From assembly GCA_028753945.1 (NCBI GenBank), contig JAPNXP010000013.1, positions 186,001 through 250,000 on the forward strand: a stretch of 64,000 nucleotides of DNA, given 5' to 3'. Under the pieces are notes generated by a model, which was not told the origin of the DNA, searched no databases, and saw only the letters and a list, made by a program, of their open reading frames with translations. Both the position numbers and the translations under genes were made by a program. Every line of letters begins with the position of its first letter. The stretch's first letter is position 1. The stretch is from Hexactinellida sp. DTS-2022. Lineage: Eukaryota; Porifera; Hexactinellida. Shown piece by piece: positions 1 through 9,884 of the stretch.

Positions 1-1
1 G

Positions 2-1252
2 TACAGGAATATGGGAAGTTTCTACAGGTACTACAGTGGAGAGAAAATAGCCCCGGTCACTACCATATTTATTGGTGGGAACCACGAGTCGGCGAATTAT
101 CTTTGGGAGCTGGGACATGGGGGGTGGGCGGCGCCTAATATATATTATGTTGGCTTCACAGGGGTGGTTAGTTTCGGGGGAATTCGTATTGGAGGTTTGT
201 CGGGTATTTACAAACACCATGATTTCTATAAAGGGCATTTCGAGCTTCCGCCATTCAGTGAGAACAGTATGCGTAGCTTCTATCACACGCGAAATTTCGA
301 AATATTCCAGCTGAAGCAGGTGAGAAGACCGCTTGATGTGTTCATGACGCATGACTGGCCGAATCACATCACTGACTTCGGGGACCGCAAGAAACTGGTC
401 CGATTCAAACCCTACCTGCACTCTGACATCGAGAAGGGAGAGCTAGGCAATCCCCACACTGAGGACCTAATGTATCTGCTAAAGCCGGACTATTGGTTCG
501 CAGCACATCTGCACTGTAAGTTCGCAGCTCTGGTGCCTCACGAGCAGACGGAGGAAAATAAGGGCAGCGAACTATCCGACGTAAAGAGACAGAAAATAGA
601 GACCAGTGGGGAACAGCAGAAATTCACAAAATTCTTAGCTCTCAACAAGTGTCTGCCTGGGAAACATTTCCTCCAAGTTATAACACTACCAGACGCACAA
701 GGTGACAAGATATTAAGCTACGATGCCGAGTGGCTATCCATCCTCAAATCCACTCACGAATTCTTCCCTCTGACAGAGGAGAAGTGGGTTAAGCCGACCC
801 AGCGCTTGGGGGATCGCTGGATATTCACACCTACAGATGTAGAAATGGAGGATATAAGGAAACAGTTCAACCACGATCTGACTGTTCCCAACAACTTCCT
901 AAAGACAGTAGAGACGCATGACGTCATGTACAGGCCAAGTGAGAATCCACAAACGAGACAGTTCTGCGAAAAACTTGGAATTATCAATCATTTCAAGCCT
1001 ATCTTCGCGATGAGACCCAGACAAGCGTTCTCACTATCTGACACAGAATACCCTAGTATCTCTGCATCAACACAGGAATCAGCTGGTCCCTACACGCCCT
1101 ACTCCCCCACAGAACAATTCCCAGGTATTTACAGCACTCAAGCCGGCTATACACATCCCGAAACACCCATTGACCCCCAACAGGGGATAACTCCTCTAGC
1201 TAATCCTCCTAGAGACTTCTCGCAAGACACTCAATACAACCCTAACTACTAA
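2..1252 (+). CDS. DBR1: Lariat debranching enzyme, 5'-truncated by window edge
   Basis: Hydrolyses the 2'-5' branch of excised intron lariats in the nucleus. The reading frame is open from base 2, so the N-terminal metal-binding part lies outside the window. Visible metallophosphoesterase motifs are GGNHE (near residue 26 of the visible part), MTHDWP (near 118) and the AHLH motif (near 169), all in the family order with the expected spacing, followed by the DBR1 C-terminal domain and a Pro/Ser/Thr-rich tail ending at TAA 1250-1252. The internal ATG at 11 is not the true start, because the residues before it (YRN) continue the family alignment. The visible part has no intron. An ATTAAA about 50 bases after the stop could be the poly(A) signal. 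Confidence 0.95.
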   Translation, partial: YRNMGSFYRYYSGEKIAPVTTIFIGGNHESANYLWELGHGGWAAPNIYYVGFTGVVSFGGIRIGGLSGIYKHHDFYKGHFELPPFSENSMRSFYHTRNFEIFQLKQVRRPLDVFMTHDWPNHITDFGDRKKLVRFKPYLHSDIEKGELGNPHTEDLMYLLKPDYWFAAHLHCKFAALVPHEQTEENKGSELSDVKRQKIETSGEQQKFTKFLALNKCLPGKHFLQVITLPDAQGDKILSYDAEWLSILKSTHEFFPLTEEKWVKPTQRLGDRWIFTPTDVEMEDIRKQFNHDLTVPNNFLKTVETHDVMYRPSENPQTRQFCEKLGIINHFKPIFAMRPRQAFSLSDTEYPSISASTQESAGPYTPYSPTEQFPGIYSTQAGYTHPETPIDPQQGITPLANPPRDFSQDTQYNPNY

Positions 1253-1536
1253 GCTGTGTATTAGATCTATAGTTATTATGTATGTTGCTAATTACCTACC
1301 AATTAAATAGTAATAACCAAAGCGATTACTTAATACATATAATTTTCAAAATAGTGGCCACAAAAGCATTATTATTAACACCTTCAAAAATACTAGAGAT
1401 CTGGATTCAAAATTTCTTATCGGTACTCACAAGAAAACAAACTATCCAAAAATGGAATTAAAAAAATGACTCGTGTATTAAAACTTTGTTAATATGGTGT
1501 TATTTAACATATTCTCATCCTTAATAAATAACTCAC

Positions 1537-1701
1537 CTTAGAGCCTGCGGGTAGAGTGAGAGAGTGCTGCACCAGTTTAGGTGTATTTTCTTCTGAGTTA
1601 AGTGTAAATCCATCCATCCATCTCCCAGCTGTTATGTAGTTAGACTGAGCGATCGCTACGAGCGAGAGCAGTAGGAGCAACTTGTAGAGCTCTCGGTTCA
1701 T
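1537..1701 (-). CDS. First coding exon of an unrecognised secreted protein
   Basis: ATG at 1699-1701 opens a clear signal peptide (MNREL, then a Leu-rich core, predicted cleavage after AQS) followed by about 35 mature residues. The frame reaches a consensus donor (AAG|GTGAGT, intron starting 1536), so the 65-residue continuous ORF running to 1504 is a read-through. No downstream exon could be placed in the 280 bases before DBR1 ends on the other strand, so the gene may be truncated or its next exon very short. The first 33 codons and the upstream region are duplicated at 2298-2755. Function unknown. Confidence 0.5.
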
Positions 1702-2296
1702 TGAGTCTAATATCCTAGTTAGTTAGAGCTAAACTAAAGAACATGCGTACGTTAAATAGTCTCACAATGTGTGCATATAAAGAAAATACAGCAGGTTCGT
1801 TTTATGGACATTTAAGGGACCAAAAATGTGTCCATAATATACAGATTTAACTTCTAAAATTGGACCATTGTGCTTGGTATAATAAAAGTTGGTTATGTTA
1901 ATTAAGCAGATCGACTGTAATAGCTTTCTATAACGTTGCATGAATTACGAAACTCTAATTAGTATTTTAAGTTAACAAACAACTTCAAATGATAAAGTTG
2001 GGATGCCGTACAATACAGTGTCTAATCATAATTAGGAATTTTTAAGTTATTAAGTTGTGCTTAATTATCTGACAATTTCGCGTCGATTTCTGGGATCAAC
2101 TTTTTGAGACTTTCCCATTGATCTTCAGTGAGACTAATCCCTTTCTTCCCAGGCTTCATTTCCCCAGTACCGTCTTGATAAAACTCGCGAATATCTACCA
2201 ACAACTTTCCGTGAAAATTGTTGACAGTGACAAACCGCTTCGAACTCAAGGGCCAGGAATTAGTGTCAGCTGACTCCTGATCAGAGTTAGAATCTG
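1606..2296. repeat. Tandem duplication, unit A (~0.69 kb)
   Basis: This segment and 2298-2995 align end to end: the start of the secreted-protein exon, its upstream spacer, and the 3' part of the PC4 gene, in that order. They differ by scattered substitutions and small indels. The left breakpoint falls inside the secreted-protein exon (near 1606), and the right one inside PC4 coding sequence (near 2296), just after the shared AATCTG. Confidence 0.9.
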
Positions 2297-2393
2297 TGAA
2301 TCCATCCATCCATCTCCCAGCTGTTATGTAGTTAGACTGAGCGATCGCTACGAGCGAGAGCAGTAGGAGCAACTTGTAGAGCTCTCTGTTCAT
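2061..2393 (-). CDS. Chimeric ORF: signal peptide fused to PC4 ssDNA-binding domain
   Basis: A 110-residue ORF. Residues 1 to about 33 are the signal peptide and mature start of the neighbouring secreted-protein exon, and residues 34-110 are the C-terminal PC4/SUB1 domain (KRFVTVNNFHGK, DIREFYQD, PGKKGISL, DQWESL). The join is in frame and lies on the tandem-duplication junction near 2297. Upstream sequence is a copy of the secreted-protein gene's 5' flank, so the chimera probably inherited that promoter. PC4 is normally a nuclear transcription coactivator that binds single-stranded DNA as a dimer; here the domain would enter the secretory pathway if expressed. The PC4 half differs from the parental copy at a few residues, so it is not brand new, and it has no stops. 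No transcript evidence is available. Confidence 0.7.
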   Translation of the reverse strand: MNRELYKLLLLLSLVAIAQSNYITAGRWMDGFTDSNSDQESADTNSWPLSSKRFVTVNNFHGKLLVDIREFYQDGTGEMKPGKKGISLTEDQWESLKKLIPEIDAKLSDN

Positions 2394-2995
2394 TGAGTCT
2401 AATATCCTAGTTAGTTAGAGCTAAACTAAAGAACATACGTACGTTAAATAGTCTCATAATGTGTGCATATAAAGAAAATACAGCAGGTTCGTTTTATGGA
2501 CATTTAGGGAACAAAAATTTATCCTTAATATACAGATTTCAACTTCTAAATTGGACCATAGGGTTTGGTCATAATAAAAGTTGGTTATTTTAAGCATACG
2601 TAAGTTTGTTCACAAAGCAGATCTGACTGTAATAACAACGTTGCATGAATTACGAAACTCTAATTAGTATTTTAGGTTTAACTAACAACTTTAAATGATA
2701 AGGTTGGGATGCCGTACAATTCAGATGTATAATCATAATTAGGAATAAGTTGTTCAGGCTTAATTATCTGACAATTTCGCGTCGATTTCTGGGATCAACT
2801 TTTTGAGACTTGCCCATTGATCTTCATTGAGACTAATCCCTTTCTTTCCAGGCTTCATTTCCCCACTATCGTCTTGATAAAACTCGCGAATATCTACCAT
2901 CAACTTTCCGTGAAAATTGTTGACAGTGACAAACCGCTTCGCGCTCAAGGGCCAGGAATTAGTGTCAGCTGACTCCTGATCAGAGTTCGAATCTG
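2298..2995. repeat. Tandem duplication, unit B (~0.70 kb)
   Basis: Second copy of the unit at 1606-2296. It continues at its right end into the intact 5' half of PC4, whereas unit A continues at its left end into the rest of the secreted-protein exon. This shows that the ancestral order was secreted-protein exon, spacer, PC4. Confidence 0.9.
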
Positions 2996-3155
2996 AGGCA
3001 GATATCTTGGCGACTTTCACACCTTTCTTAGTTTGTTTCGTTCCTTTCTTTGTTTCTTTCGACTTTTTAGAACCAAAAGATTCTGGTTCTACTTCAGAGT
3101 CGTCGGAGCTGTCAACATAATCTTTAGATTTTGCACATGCACGTTTTGTGGCCAT
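2760..3155 (-). CDS. SUB1: RNA polymerase II coactivator p15 (PC4)
   Basis: Single-exon gene of 131 residues. The N-terminal half is a Lys/Ser/acidic regulatory region (runs of KK and SDDSE, likely phosphorylated by CK2 as in the family). The C-terminal ~65 residues form the PC4 fold that binds melted DNA: RFVTVNNFHGKLMVDIREFY, then KPGKKGISL and a final helix DQWASLKKLIPEID. Length matches vertebrate PC4 (127). It lies upstream of, and is the parent of, the chimeric ORF at 2061-2393. Confidence 0.95.
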   Translation of the reverse strand: MATKRACAKSKDYVDSSDDSEVEPESFGSKKSKETKKGTKQTKKGVKVAKISASDSNSDQESADTNSWPLSAKRFVTVNNFHGKLMVDIREFYQDDSGEMKPGKKGISLNEDQWASLKKLIPEIDAKLSDN

Positions 3156-3342
3156 TATGTATAATGTAAAGCTATATTGTCAATTAACCATAGATTAGAA
3201 GTAATATGCTTAAATTAGGTCGTCTAATATAATCAACTACGGAGCTAAAAAATATTTGAGATAATATTTTAAATCTATATAACAACTGCTGCGGATAATC
3301 GCGAGAACATACATTAATATTACACCAGTTAATTAAGCTAGA

Positions 3343-5448
3343 TTAACTGCTAACCTCTGGTGTATTCCACGCCAGTTTAATCTTTGAGTGCTGCCAATAC
3401 AAACCCGAGTGTTGGTAGATTAGCGTCCAAATGTAAGGAATAAAGAATTCACTCGGTTCTTCCTCTTCGCAGTATTTATACTTTTGTTCTGGAAAGCGAC
3501 GTAGCCCATCAGCTGGCCACTTTCGCGATAAATCGCAGAGAATCTCCAAGCCCTCCTCTGAGGTGTTAAAAACCGCGTGTATCTTAAGTTGAGACTCGAA
3601 GAAGTCCACAACCGAGAATATGTTCTCAATTAGCATACAGAACTCGGGGTGCGTGCGAAATTTAAGAAACACTTCTTTTCGGTAGATTAGGTTGTAAACC
3701 AGTTGGGAGTTCAATGCTAGATTTTTCGCGAGTATCGAATTAATCAGTGCTAGGATAATATGTAGAATGCCCTCTAATAACATTATACTACACTCATCAC
3801 TGCTCTTCTCATTAATCGCGCTTTTAACCAGCGTGTATCTTTTCGCGATTCCTTCAAAAACATTGATTATTTTGAGCGAAGGTACAACATGCAAGTTCTG
3901 TATCTTTGAAGCTATGTTAGCTAGAATAGCAGAACAGTTGGTGTGTATGTATTGGTCTCGTAACCGAGTTATATTAGTCACCAATAAGTTCAATAGACTC
4001 AGTACCAACAAACTGCCTAAAGATATGTCCATCAGTCTCTTCTCTCTATACCAGGGAACCGTACTAATTATCTGTGTGTGAATACAAGTGCAGTAGCCAG
4101 TGTCTTGTGACATCATCAGGAGTATTATTGATATCATGTAGAGGTGGTGGAGACTTGTGGATTCCGCAGAATTTAGGGTTTCGAGTAAGGGTAGAATTAA
4201 GGGAGAGAATTCTGTTTGTGACCAAATGTAACTCTTCATTGGCGAGTGTCTTAACAGAGTTTGGTACAGCAGTAGAACGGTGTCTTCTTGGTGTAAAAAA
4301 GCGCAGATTGATGAGTAGAACCGTTCGTAACTGGTAACGAGCCCTGGGCTGGAGGTAGGGGGAGAATCTGCGAAATCTTTGAAATTAGAAAACGCGCTTC
4401 TATAGGGATTATCCGTACCGCCCTTGAGTGGGGTTTGTAAGATTAAAACTAACAAAATATAAGTGCTGAACTTCCTAATAAGCTCCTCAGTAGACAAACT
4501 AACTGTGTTGTTAGAGAGAGAAGTGGAGTTGCTATTCGATTCTGTGTTTGAGCCAAATAACCAGGAATAACCAGGGACGTAAGAAAAATATGAAATCTGT
4601 TCTGTCATCATCATAGGAGCTGTGATAGAGAATCGGGTGATATTGTCCAGTAAGTGAATGACAACTTCTATAATGGTAGACTTCTTGATTGACAATAGAG
4701 TTGTAAGGAACATATCTCCATCAGGGTCGAGGGACCGAGAGAACAGCTGAGTACCAAGGATAACAGTCAGGAATCTTAGCGCTTCGAGATGAACCAGAAT
4801 AGTAGTCTGTTTTATTTCTACCTCAGTGACAATAGTGAACAAACTGTGTATTAGTTTCCAATACAAAGTATCTGTGTGTCTGGGTTGAGTAAGCTTCTCA
4901 ATTGAGTCGTTAGATCTTGCCAGAGATGTCTGGCGAATGGGAATAACAGGTGACAAGTGGGGCAGTAAGAAAGGTGTTTTTATATCGGTTGTAATTCTAT
5001 AGGTTTCAGATTTTGACCTCGTGTGTTGTGTTTTAGAGCTCACTTTTCTTGTTGAGAAGTGCTGTAGAACATCTGCGTGTGTCTGGTTCTGCATGAAAAA
5101 CTGTAGAAACATTCGAGTGAGAAAAATCAAGTTTAGAGTTTTTTGCATAAAAATCTCATTCTTGGACATCGTATTATCAGCGACAGAAGTCGCTCTTTTC
5201 AAGAAACAGTTTGTAAGAATAAGAAAGTGTTTGGTAACTACGTCATTCTGTGTAAACAGAGAGAGAGACTCGTATAACACGTCTGTCAATAGCCTCCCAT
5301 CAGATATCGTAGTGGGAGGATAAAATGAGAAGTTAAGCAACTCATTCCAAAAGTTGTCACATTCTGGTATCGCTTTGCTACTAACTAACGCGTGTAACAA
5401 TGGATTCGCTCTTAGAGACACGTAGCTAGTAGACATCTCTATACCCAT
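3343..5448 (-). CDS. DYM: Dymeclin, intronless
   Basis: A 701-residue protein close in length to human dymeclin (669). Recognisable blocks are FWNELLNFSF near the N-terminus, NPYRSAFSNF and the ALCEQ-like segment in the middle, SLGSLLVLSLL with TRLRDQYIHTNCSAILANI, and the diagnostic C-terminus LRRFPEQKYKY then EEPSEFFIPYIW. Dymeclin is a Golgi-associated peripheral protein needed for secretory traffic; mutations cause Dyggve-Melchior-Clausen dysplasia in humans. The N-terminal MG could be myristoylated as reported for the human protein. The whole gene is one exon here, whereas the vertebrate gene is highly split. Confidence 0.95.
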   Translation of the reverse strand: MGIEMSTSYVSLRANPLLHALVSSKAIPECDNFWNELLNFSFYPPTTISDGRLLTDVLYESLSLFTQNDVVTKHFLILTNCFLKRATSVADNTMSKNEIFMQKTLNLIFLTRMFLQFFMQNQTHADVLQHFSTRKVSSKTQHTRSKSETYRITTDIKTPFLLPHLSPVIPIRQTSLARSNDSIEKLTQPRHTDTLYWKLIHSLFTIVTEVEIKQTTILVHLEALRFLTVILGTQLFSRSLDPDGDMFLTTLLSIKKSTIIEVVIHLLDNITRFSITAPMMMTEQISYFSYVPGYSWLFGSNTESNSNSTSLSNNTVSLSTEELIRKFSTYILLVLILQTPLKGGTDNPYRSAFSNFKDFADSPPTSSPGLVTSYERFYSSICAFLHQEDTVLLLYQTLLRHSPMKSYIWSQTEFSPLILPLLETLNSAESTSLHHLYMISIILLMMSQDTGYCTCIHTQIISTVPWYREKRLMDISLGSLLVLSLLNLLVTNITRLRDQYIHTNCSAILANIASKIQNLHVVPSLKIINVFEGIAKRYTLVKSAINEKSSDECSIMLLEGILHIILALINSILAKNLALNSQLVYNLIYRKEVFLKFRTHPEFCMLIENIFSVVDFFESQLKIHAVFNTSEEGLEILCDLSRKWPADGLRRFPEQKYKYCEEEEPSEFFIPYIWTLIYQHSGLYWQHSKIKLAWNTPEVSS

Positions 5449-5603
5449 TAGTAACGGCTAAATACAGTGTGTTATTAAAATAATCTCTTAAAATAAACAA
5501 ATACAATCTTAAAATAATCAGTTACAATCAATTGGAGTACAGTTTCAAATTTATACAAAGTTAAGGAAACAGAATTAGTAACTAAAATGTACAAACAATA
5601 AAA

Positions 5604-8600
5604 TCACTTCTTCTTGCGTTTAAAAAGATCTTTTATTTTTACAAATTTGGGAGACGTTTTCTTCCTCTCAACAATTCCCTCTTCTCGCCGTATAGCCGGC
5701 TGTGACAACTTCTCCAAAAATTTCTCGCTAATAGCATGGTGCGTGTAATACCATATAAGGTCATGTAGATTGCTGTGTTCTATGGTAGACCCTTTCAGTC
5801 TATACCTCCCTCCAGGCAGAGTCTCCACCATATAGTGGTGTACCTCTCTGTTCGCTACCACCGACAGTGCGTAGCCGAGACGGTGCTCGCTTTGTCTGAC
5901 TAGAAAGGATCCGTTCGCGAGAGAGATTAGAACCCCCTCTGCCTCCTCACGTGTTATCATCCCGTGGAACCAGACGGCTAGCTTATTCTGTTCACTGAGA
6001 GTCTTAACTTCTTTGTTCCTCCAGCGTCTCAAGCTCTGCTCTCTCGCCAGAGCGGTGATCAGCTGTTGTTCGATTGCCTCCTTCTGTTCGGGAGAAGTGT
6101 TGATAGCCATCGCACGTACGTAGGAGGATTTAGGCGGGACCACTGGCTGAATGGGGGGCGGCTCTACTTCATACTTGTTGATAAGGTTAGAAACCTTGTT
6201 CTTAGGAATAACGTTAGAGTATATGGCTTCTTCTGGGGAGGGGAGTAGGGGCTGTGTATGTAGGAACCTCTCGTTTGGCGTGGAAGTGTAAATAGGCTCA
6301 TCGTTTGTCGAGGAAGCGTAAATGTGCTCATCGGGGAATTGGGTTGGATTAGCATATAAGTCGTCTGTCAAGTCAGATATCATACTGGAGCGGATTGGTG
6401 AGAATATCGGGATATCGTCGTCACTGAATGTTGTCACCTGTCCGATCTTAACAATGCGTGGACAGTGCATATTAGCACTATTGGGATACGTCATAGCATC
6501 CTCCAGCTCAGATCCAGAAGCGCTACCACTGAGCTCGTCAGCTGACGATAATCCTGTCCTGTTGAAGATATCCAAATCGTCAGGGTCTACGCCTATGAAC
6601 ACCTGTTCCTGTGGGATTTCTCCCTGCGGCATGGCTTGCAGTGTGCTGTGTGGCCGCGTAACCTGTGGTTCTAGTGGCTCGTTTAACCTCGGGACAGACG
6701 TGGATTTTTGGGCTTTTTTATAAGCTTTTTTCTGTTTTTTAGTTAGTTTTTTCAGCTCGCTCTTGTTGAGTATCAGGGGTATAACTGTGTGCTTAATTTC
6801 TTTGGCAAAGTTGATATCCTCCTGTGTTACCTCGGGCTCTAATGCGGGCTCCAAAGCTAACAGCTGACTCCTCTTCCGCGCTTCGTCTTCCTCAACCATT
6901 GTGTGCTGTCGCTGTTGCAGGAACTGAGAAGTGAGGGAGATTGAGTTGAGGAATATCGTGAGCTGAGCATGCTGCTTTGACTTTAGCGCGTGTAAGCTTT
7001 TGAGATGTTTTCTGGTTAAATACCCTCTCACTTGTTTCTGTAGAGACACAGCGTGTTTGTGCATGCTCATTAAATAATGGTTTAATTGGTCTTGATGATA
7101 GTACTTTAGAAATATCTTGGATCTACCGATCTTAAATTCAGAGAGACCCGCTTTTGCTAGTATATTCAGACACACATTTCCGTTGGGTTTAACTTTCTCC
7201 AAATAGGGATAAGAAATGGGACTGTACACGTCAACAAATTCAGAGAAGAGAGGTCGATAGGAGTACCCCTCCCTCCTAACTCTAACTGTCTCTAGTGTCC
7301 CGGTATAGCCTAGCTGGGCAGCCACAAAGTCACATTGGAATGTATTAGGAAGTTTGTTTGGATTCGGTTTTATACAGCGAATGAAATGAGGATTCGCTGA
7401 GCAAAGTTTCGCCATTAACCATTCGAGAGATTTCCTGAACTGTCCAGCCACAGAAGTTTTAGAACTCCCCTTTGTTTTCGCTGTGACTGAATTATTAGCA
7501 TCATTGCTAGCTCCCCATTTCTTCCTGACAGATCCGCCGCCCCTGACTCCGCTCAGGCCGCGACGCGTGGACAGTCTGCTCCCTCTGCGAGTGGGGGCCA
7601 GCAGCGTGTTCGGATCCACCTCTGATGGGTTAGAAGTGAATATCAGAGAGACCAGTGGAACCTGTGACTGCTGTAGGAGAGTGACTATATTGTTAGGGAG
7701 GGTGTCACGGTTGATCTCAATAAATCCGATCAAGTTATAGCGGACATTCCCTGCATAGTGTTTGATTGTAAAATATAGCTCATCTCCCATGTCTGGCATA
7801 AATGATTTGTTTCGAGTTATATTCTCTTTGCATTTTTGCAACAAACCACTGTCATTGCCTTTAGGGAACTTTGTCTGTTCGTCCAGTAGAGATATAAGTC
7901 CATAAGGGCGATTCAAAAACAAATTAATCACATTTGAATTGTCCTTAAAGCTCACATCGATTCCTTCCAAGCCTTCCTTTTGGTACTCTTCGAGCTCCAT
8001 AGAGAATATGTACTGGTTGAAGTAGTGTTGCAGCTGCTCATTGGCCAGGTTAATGCAGAACTGTTCAAAGCCATTGCGCTGGAAATTCTCAAACCCGAAA
8101 ATATCGAGTATTCCTATCTGATTAGAGTTTTCTTCTGGCGGGGGGGAAAGCGATTGGTTAATTCGATGGACAATCCATGCGAAAGTTCGTTCGTAAAGAG
8201 CCTTTGCTGTGGCGTCTCTTACATCCTGCGCTTTTCGCGAACTGTATGGGATCGTGATGGTCTCACTTCGCGCGGTATTTACAGAGACAGTAAGTGCTTG
8301 TATAATATGCGTGTGCTCAATGCCGAGTAATTCGGATAATATATGAAGCTGTGACATATTTTTAACCTCGGCTTGTTCTGAACTAGAAAATGACACATTC
8401 CCAATATGCAGGACTAACTCAAGAACGCGGAATATATCAACTACCTCTCCCTTCTCAAAACCGACTGCGTCCAAGCAGTTACAGAGGGTGTGAAAGTTCG
8501 ATAGACTCTCCATCGTATTGTTGTCGCTATCAGAATATCTGTAATTAGAGAGGTACATGAAGTTAGAAGATTTGGTGACACCAGAGAATAACTCTCTCTT

Positions 8601-9266
8601 GGGACTCTTAGCCATACCAGCTTGAATATAGTAGAAAACATGAAAGTTCTGTTCGCCAACGCTCTGAAACGTAATCCTTGATTTCTCAAGTAAATACTGC
8701 GCCATAATTGCACCTGTAACTTCACCATGTTTGTCGAAAGTCAGTTCGATGTATTTTCCGAACCGAGAGCTGTTGTCATTGAAGAGGGTCTGTGCATTAC
8801 CGAAGGCTTCGAGTATGGGGTTTACCATTCGTATTTTATTTGAAAAACAAACACCTCTAGCTCCACTGGAAATACACACATTGACAATCTGATTTATGAC
8901 AAATTTTGCAGATTCAGTTTTCCCAGCTCCACTCTCCCCACTTATAACACAGACCTGCTGTTTCTTAGTGTGGAACATTGTGTGGTACAGCTTACAGGCC
9001 ACATTGTATATGTGGGGGACCAGTTGACTCCCAGCAGTAGGGTTCTGTACAATACGGTTGCATATTGATCCTAACTCTTGTGAGTATATCGGAAGGGGTT
9101 TGAAAGGATTTACACTTATCAGTATTTCCCCGATGTGTGTGTATATTTTGTCTGACAAATAACGGTTCTTTACAGCTTCTAAAATCGTATCTATTGTGAG
9201 TTCTGCTAAACCTGTGAGGTTATCGTCCTCACGACACTCAAAATATTTCCGTTCTGCTACAGACAT
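5604..9266 (-). CDS. Unconventional myosin with C-terminal SH2 domain, intronless
   Basis: A 1220-residue single-exon myosin. The motor begins almost at the start: P-loop GESGAGKT (110-117), switch I NDNSSRFGKY (near 163-172), switch II DIFGFE (near 395), the actin-binding region with a long basic Arg/Gly/Ser loop 2, and the relay LGYTGTLETVRVRREGYSYR. One IQ-like motif (LQKQVRGYLTRK, near 740) follows, then a charged coil. The linker of about 250 residues has several short tyrosine motifs, IYASS, IYTST and IYSNV (the last fits the Y-x-N class bound by Grb2-type SH2 domains). An SH2 domain (WFHGMI, FLVRQS with the phosphotyrosine-binding Arg, HHYMV) lies near the C-terminus, before a polybasic end. 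To my knowledge SH2-tailed myosins are known outside bilaterians, for example in choanoflagellates. The start is 619 bases from the divergent FN3 gene. Confidence 0.93.
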   Translation of the reverse strand: MSVAERKYFECREDDNLTGLAELTIDTILEAVKNRYLSDKIYTHIGEILISVNPFKPLPIYSQELGSICNRIVQNPTAGSQLVPHIYNVACKLYHTMFHTKKQQVCVISGESGAGKTESAKFVINQIVNVCISSGARGVCFSNKIRMVNPILEAFGNAQTLFNDNSSRFGKYIELTFDKHGEVTGAIMAQYLLEKSRITFQSVGEQNFHVFYYIQAGMAKSPKRELFSGVTKSSNFMYLSNYRYSDSDNNTMESLSNFHTLCNCLDAVGFEKGEVVDIFRVLELVLHIGNVSFSSSEQAEVKNMSQLHILSELLGIEHTHIIQALTVSVNTARSETITIPYSSRKAQDVRDATAKALYERTFAWIVHRINQSLSPPPEENSNQIGILDIFGFENFQRNGFEQFCINLANEQLQHYFNQYIFSMELEEYQKEGLEGIDVSFKDNSNVINLFLNRPYGLISLLDEQTKFPKGNDSGLLQKCKENITRNKSFMPDMGDELYFTIKHYAGNVRYNLIGFIEINRDTLPNNIVTLLQQSQVPLVSLIFTSNPSEVDPNTLLAPTRRGSRLSTRRGLSGVRGGGSVRKKWGASNDANNSVTAKTKGSSKTSVAGQFRKSLEWLMAKLCSANPHFIRCIKPNPNKLPNTFQCDFVAAQLGYTGTLETVRVRREGYSYRPLFSEFVDVYSPISYPYLEKVKPNGNVCLNILAKAGLSEFKIGRSKIFLKYYHQDQLNHYLMSMHKHAVSLQKQVRGYLTRKHLKSLHALKSKQHAQLTIFLNSISLTSQFLQQRQHTMVEEDEARKRSQLLALEPALEPEVTQEDINFAKEIKHTVIPLILNKSELKKLTKKQKKAYKKAQKSTSVPRLNEPLEPQVTRPHSTLQAMPQGEIPQEQVFIGVDPDDLDIFNRTGLSSADELSGSASGSELEDAMTYPNSANMHCPRIVKIGQVTTFSDDDIPIFSPIRSSMISDLTDDLYANPTQFPDEHIYASSTNDEPIYTSTPNERFLHTQPLLPSPEEAIYSNVIPKNKVSNLINKYEVEPPPIQPVVPPKSSYVRAMAINTSPEQKEAIEQQLITALAREQSLRRWRNKEVKTLSEQNKLAVWFHGMITREEAEGVLISLANGSFLVRQSEHRLGYALSVVANREVHHYMVETLPGGRYRLKGSTIEHSNLHDLIWYYTHHAISEKFLEKLSQPAIRREEGIVERKKTSPKFVKIKDLFKRKKK

Positions 9267-9884
9267 ACTTACTGATCAATAAAATAGTTATTTACACCGA
9301 GTCTCATTAATTTAATAATTGTTGGGCATACAGACCTGTAGAACTAAATATAATCTGCTAGCTAAATAGCTAGTTCAGAATGCCTATAAGAATTGTATTT
9401 CAGGTTGTCGAATGCAGAATTACTCGCAACCCAATCAAATAAAGCAAATCATTTGGAGTTGAGGCTAGCTATAAAGTAGAGACTATGAATTATAAATCTC
9501 AGAAAGCCAATGTGGCCAATACAGTTTTGTACTTTCACTACACTCTCCTTTGGTTTGAAGAAAACGGCCTAATCAGATGATCTAAGAGTTGAATTAAAAG
9601 CAATTCTAAGAGTAATGACTAAGCATTTAAATATGATGTCAGTTTTAATAATGTACTAAAAAGAAGTTATTTAATTTAATAGCTTTTAATAAATCATAGT
9701 CTAAAAATTCAAGTTGTAAGTTGTAACTAAAAATTGCTTTTTAAATTCAGGAAAAATTCAATGTACGCCGCTCAGAATGAATTAGTCCTTCATTCAGCTC
9801 GTAACGATTCAATCTATAGTGCTGTCTATATAAGAAGTATGGACTATGGAATGAGAAAGCTAGCTTATTATAACCTGATTCATT
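9267..9884. promoter_or_regulatory. Divergent intergenic region
   Basis: About 620 AT-rich bases between the starts of the myosin (minus) and the FN3 receptor gene (plus). It must hold both promoters. No gene, conserved motif or transposon end was recognised. Confidence 0.4.

Noticed and set aside
6164-8728. Several ORFs of 60-133 residues opposite or out of frame with the myosin
   Set aside because: They lie inside a continuous conserved coding frame of 1220 codons and have no independent support.
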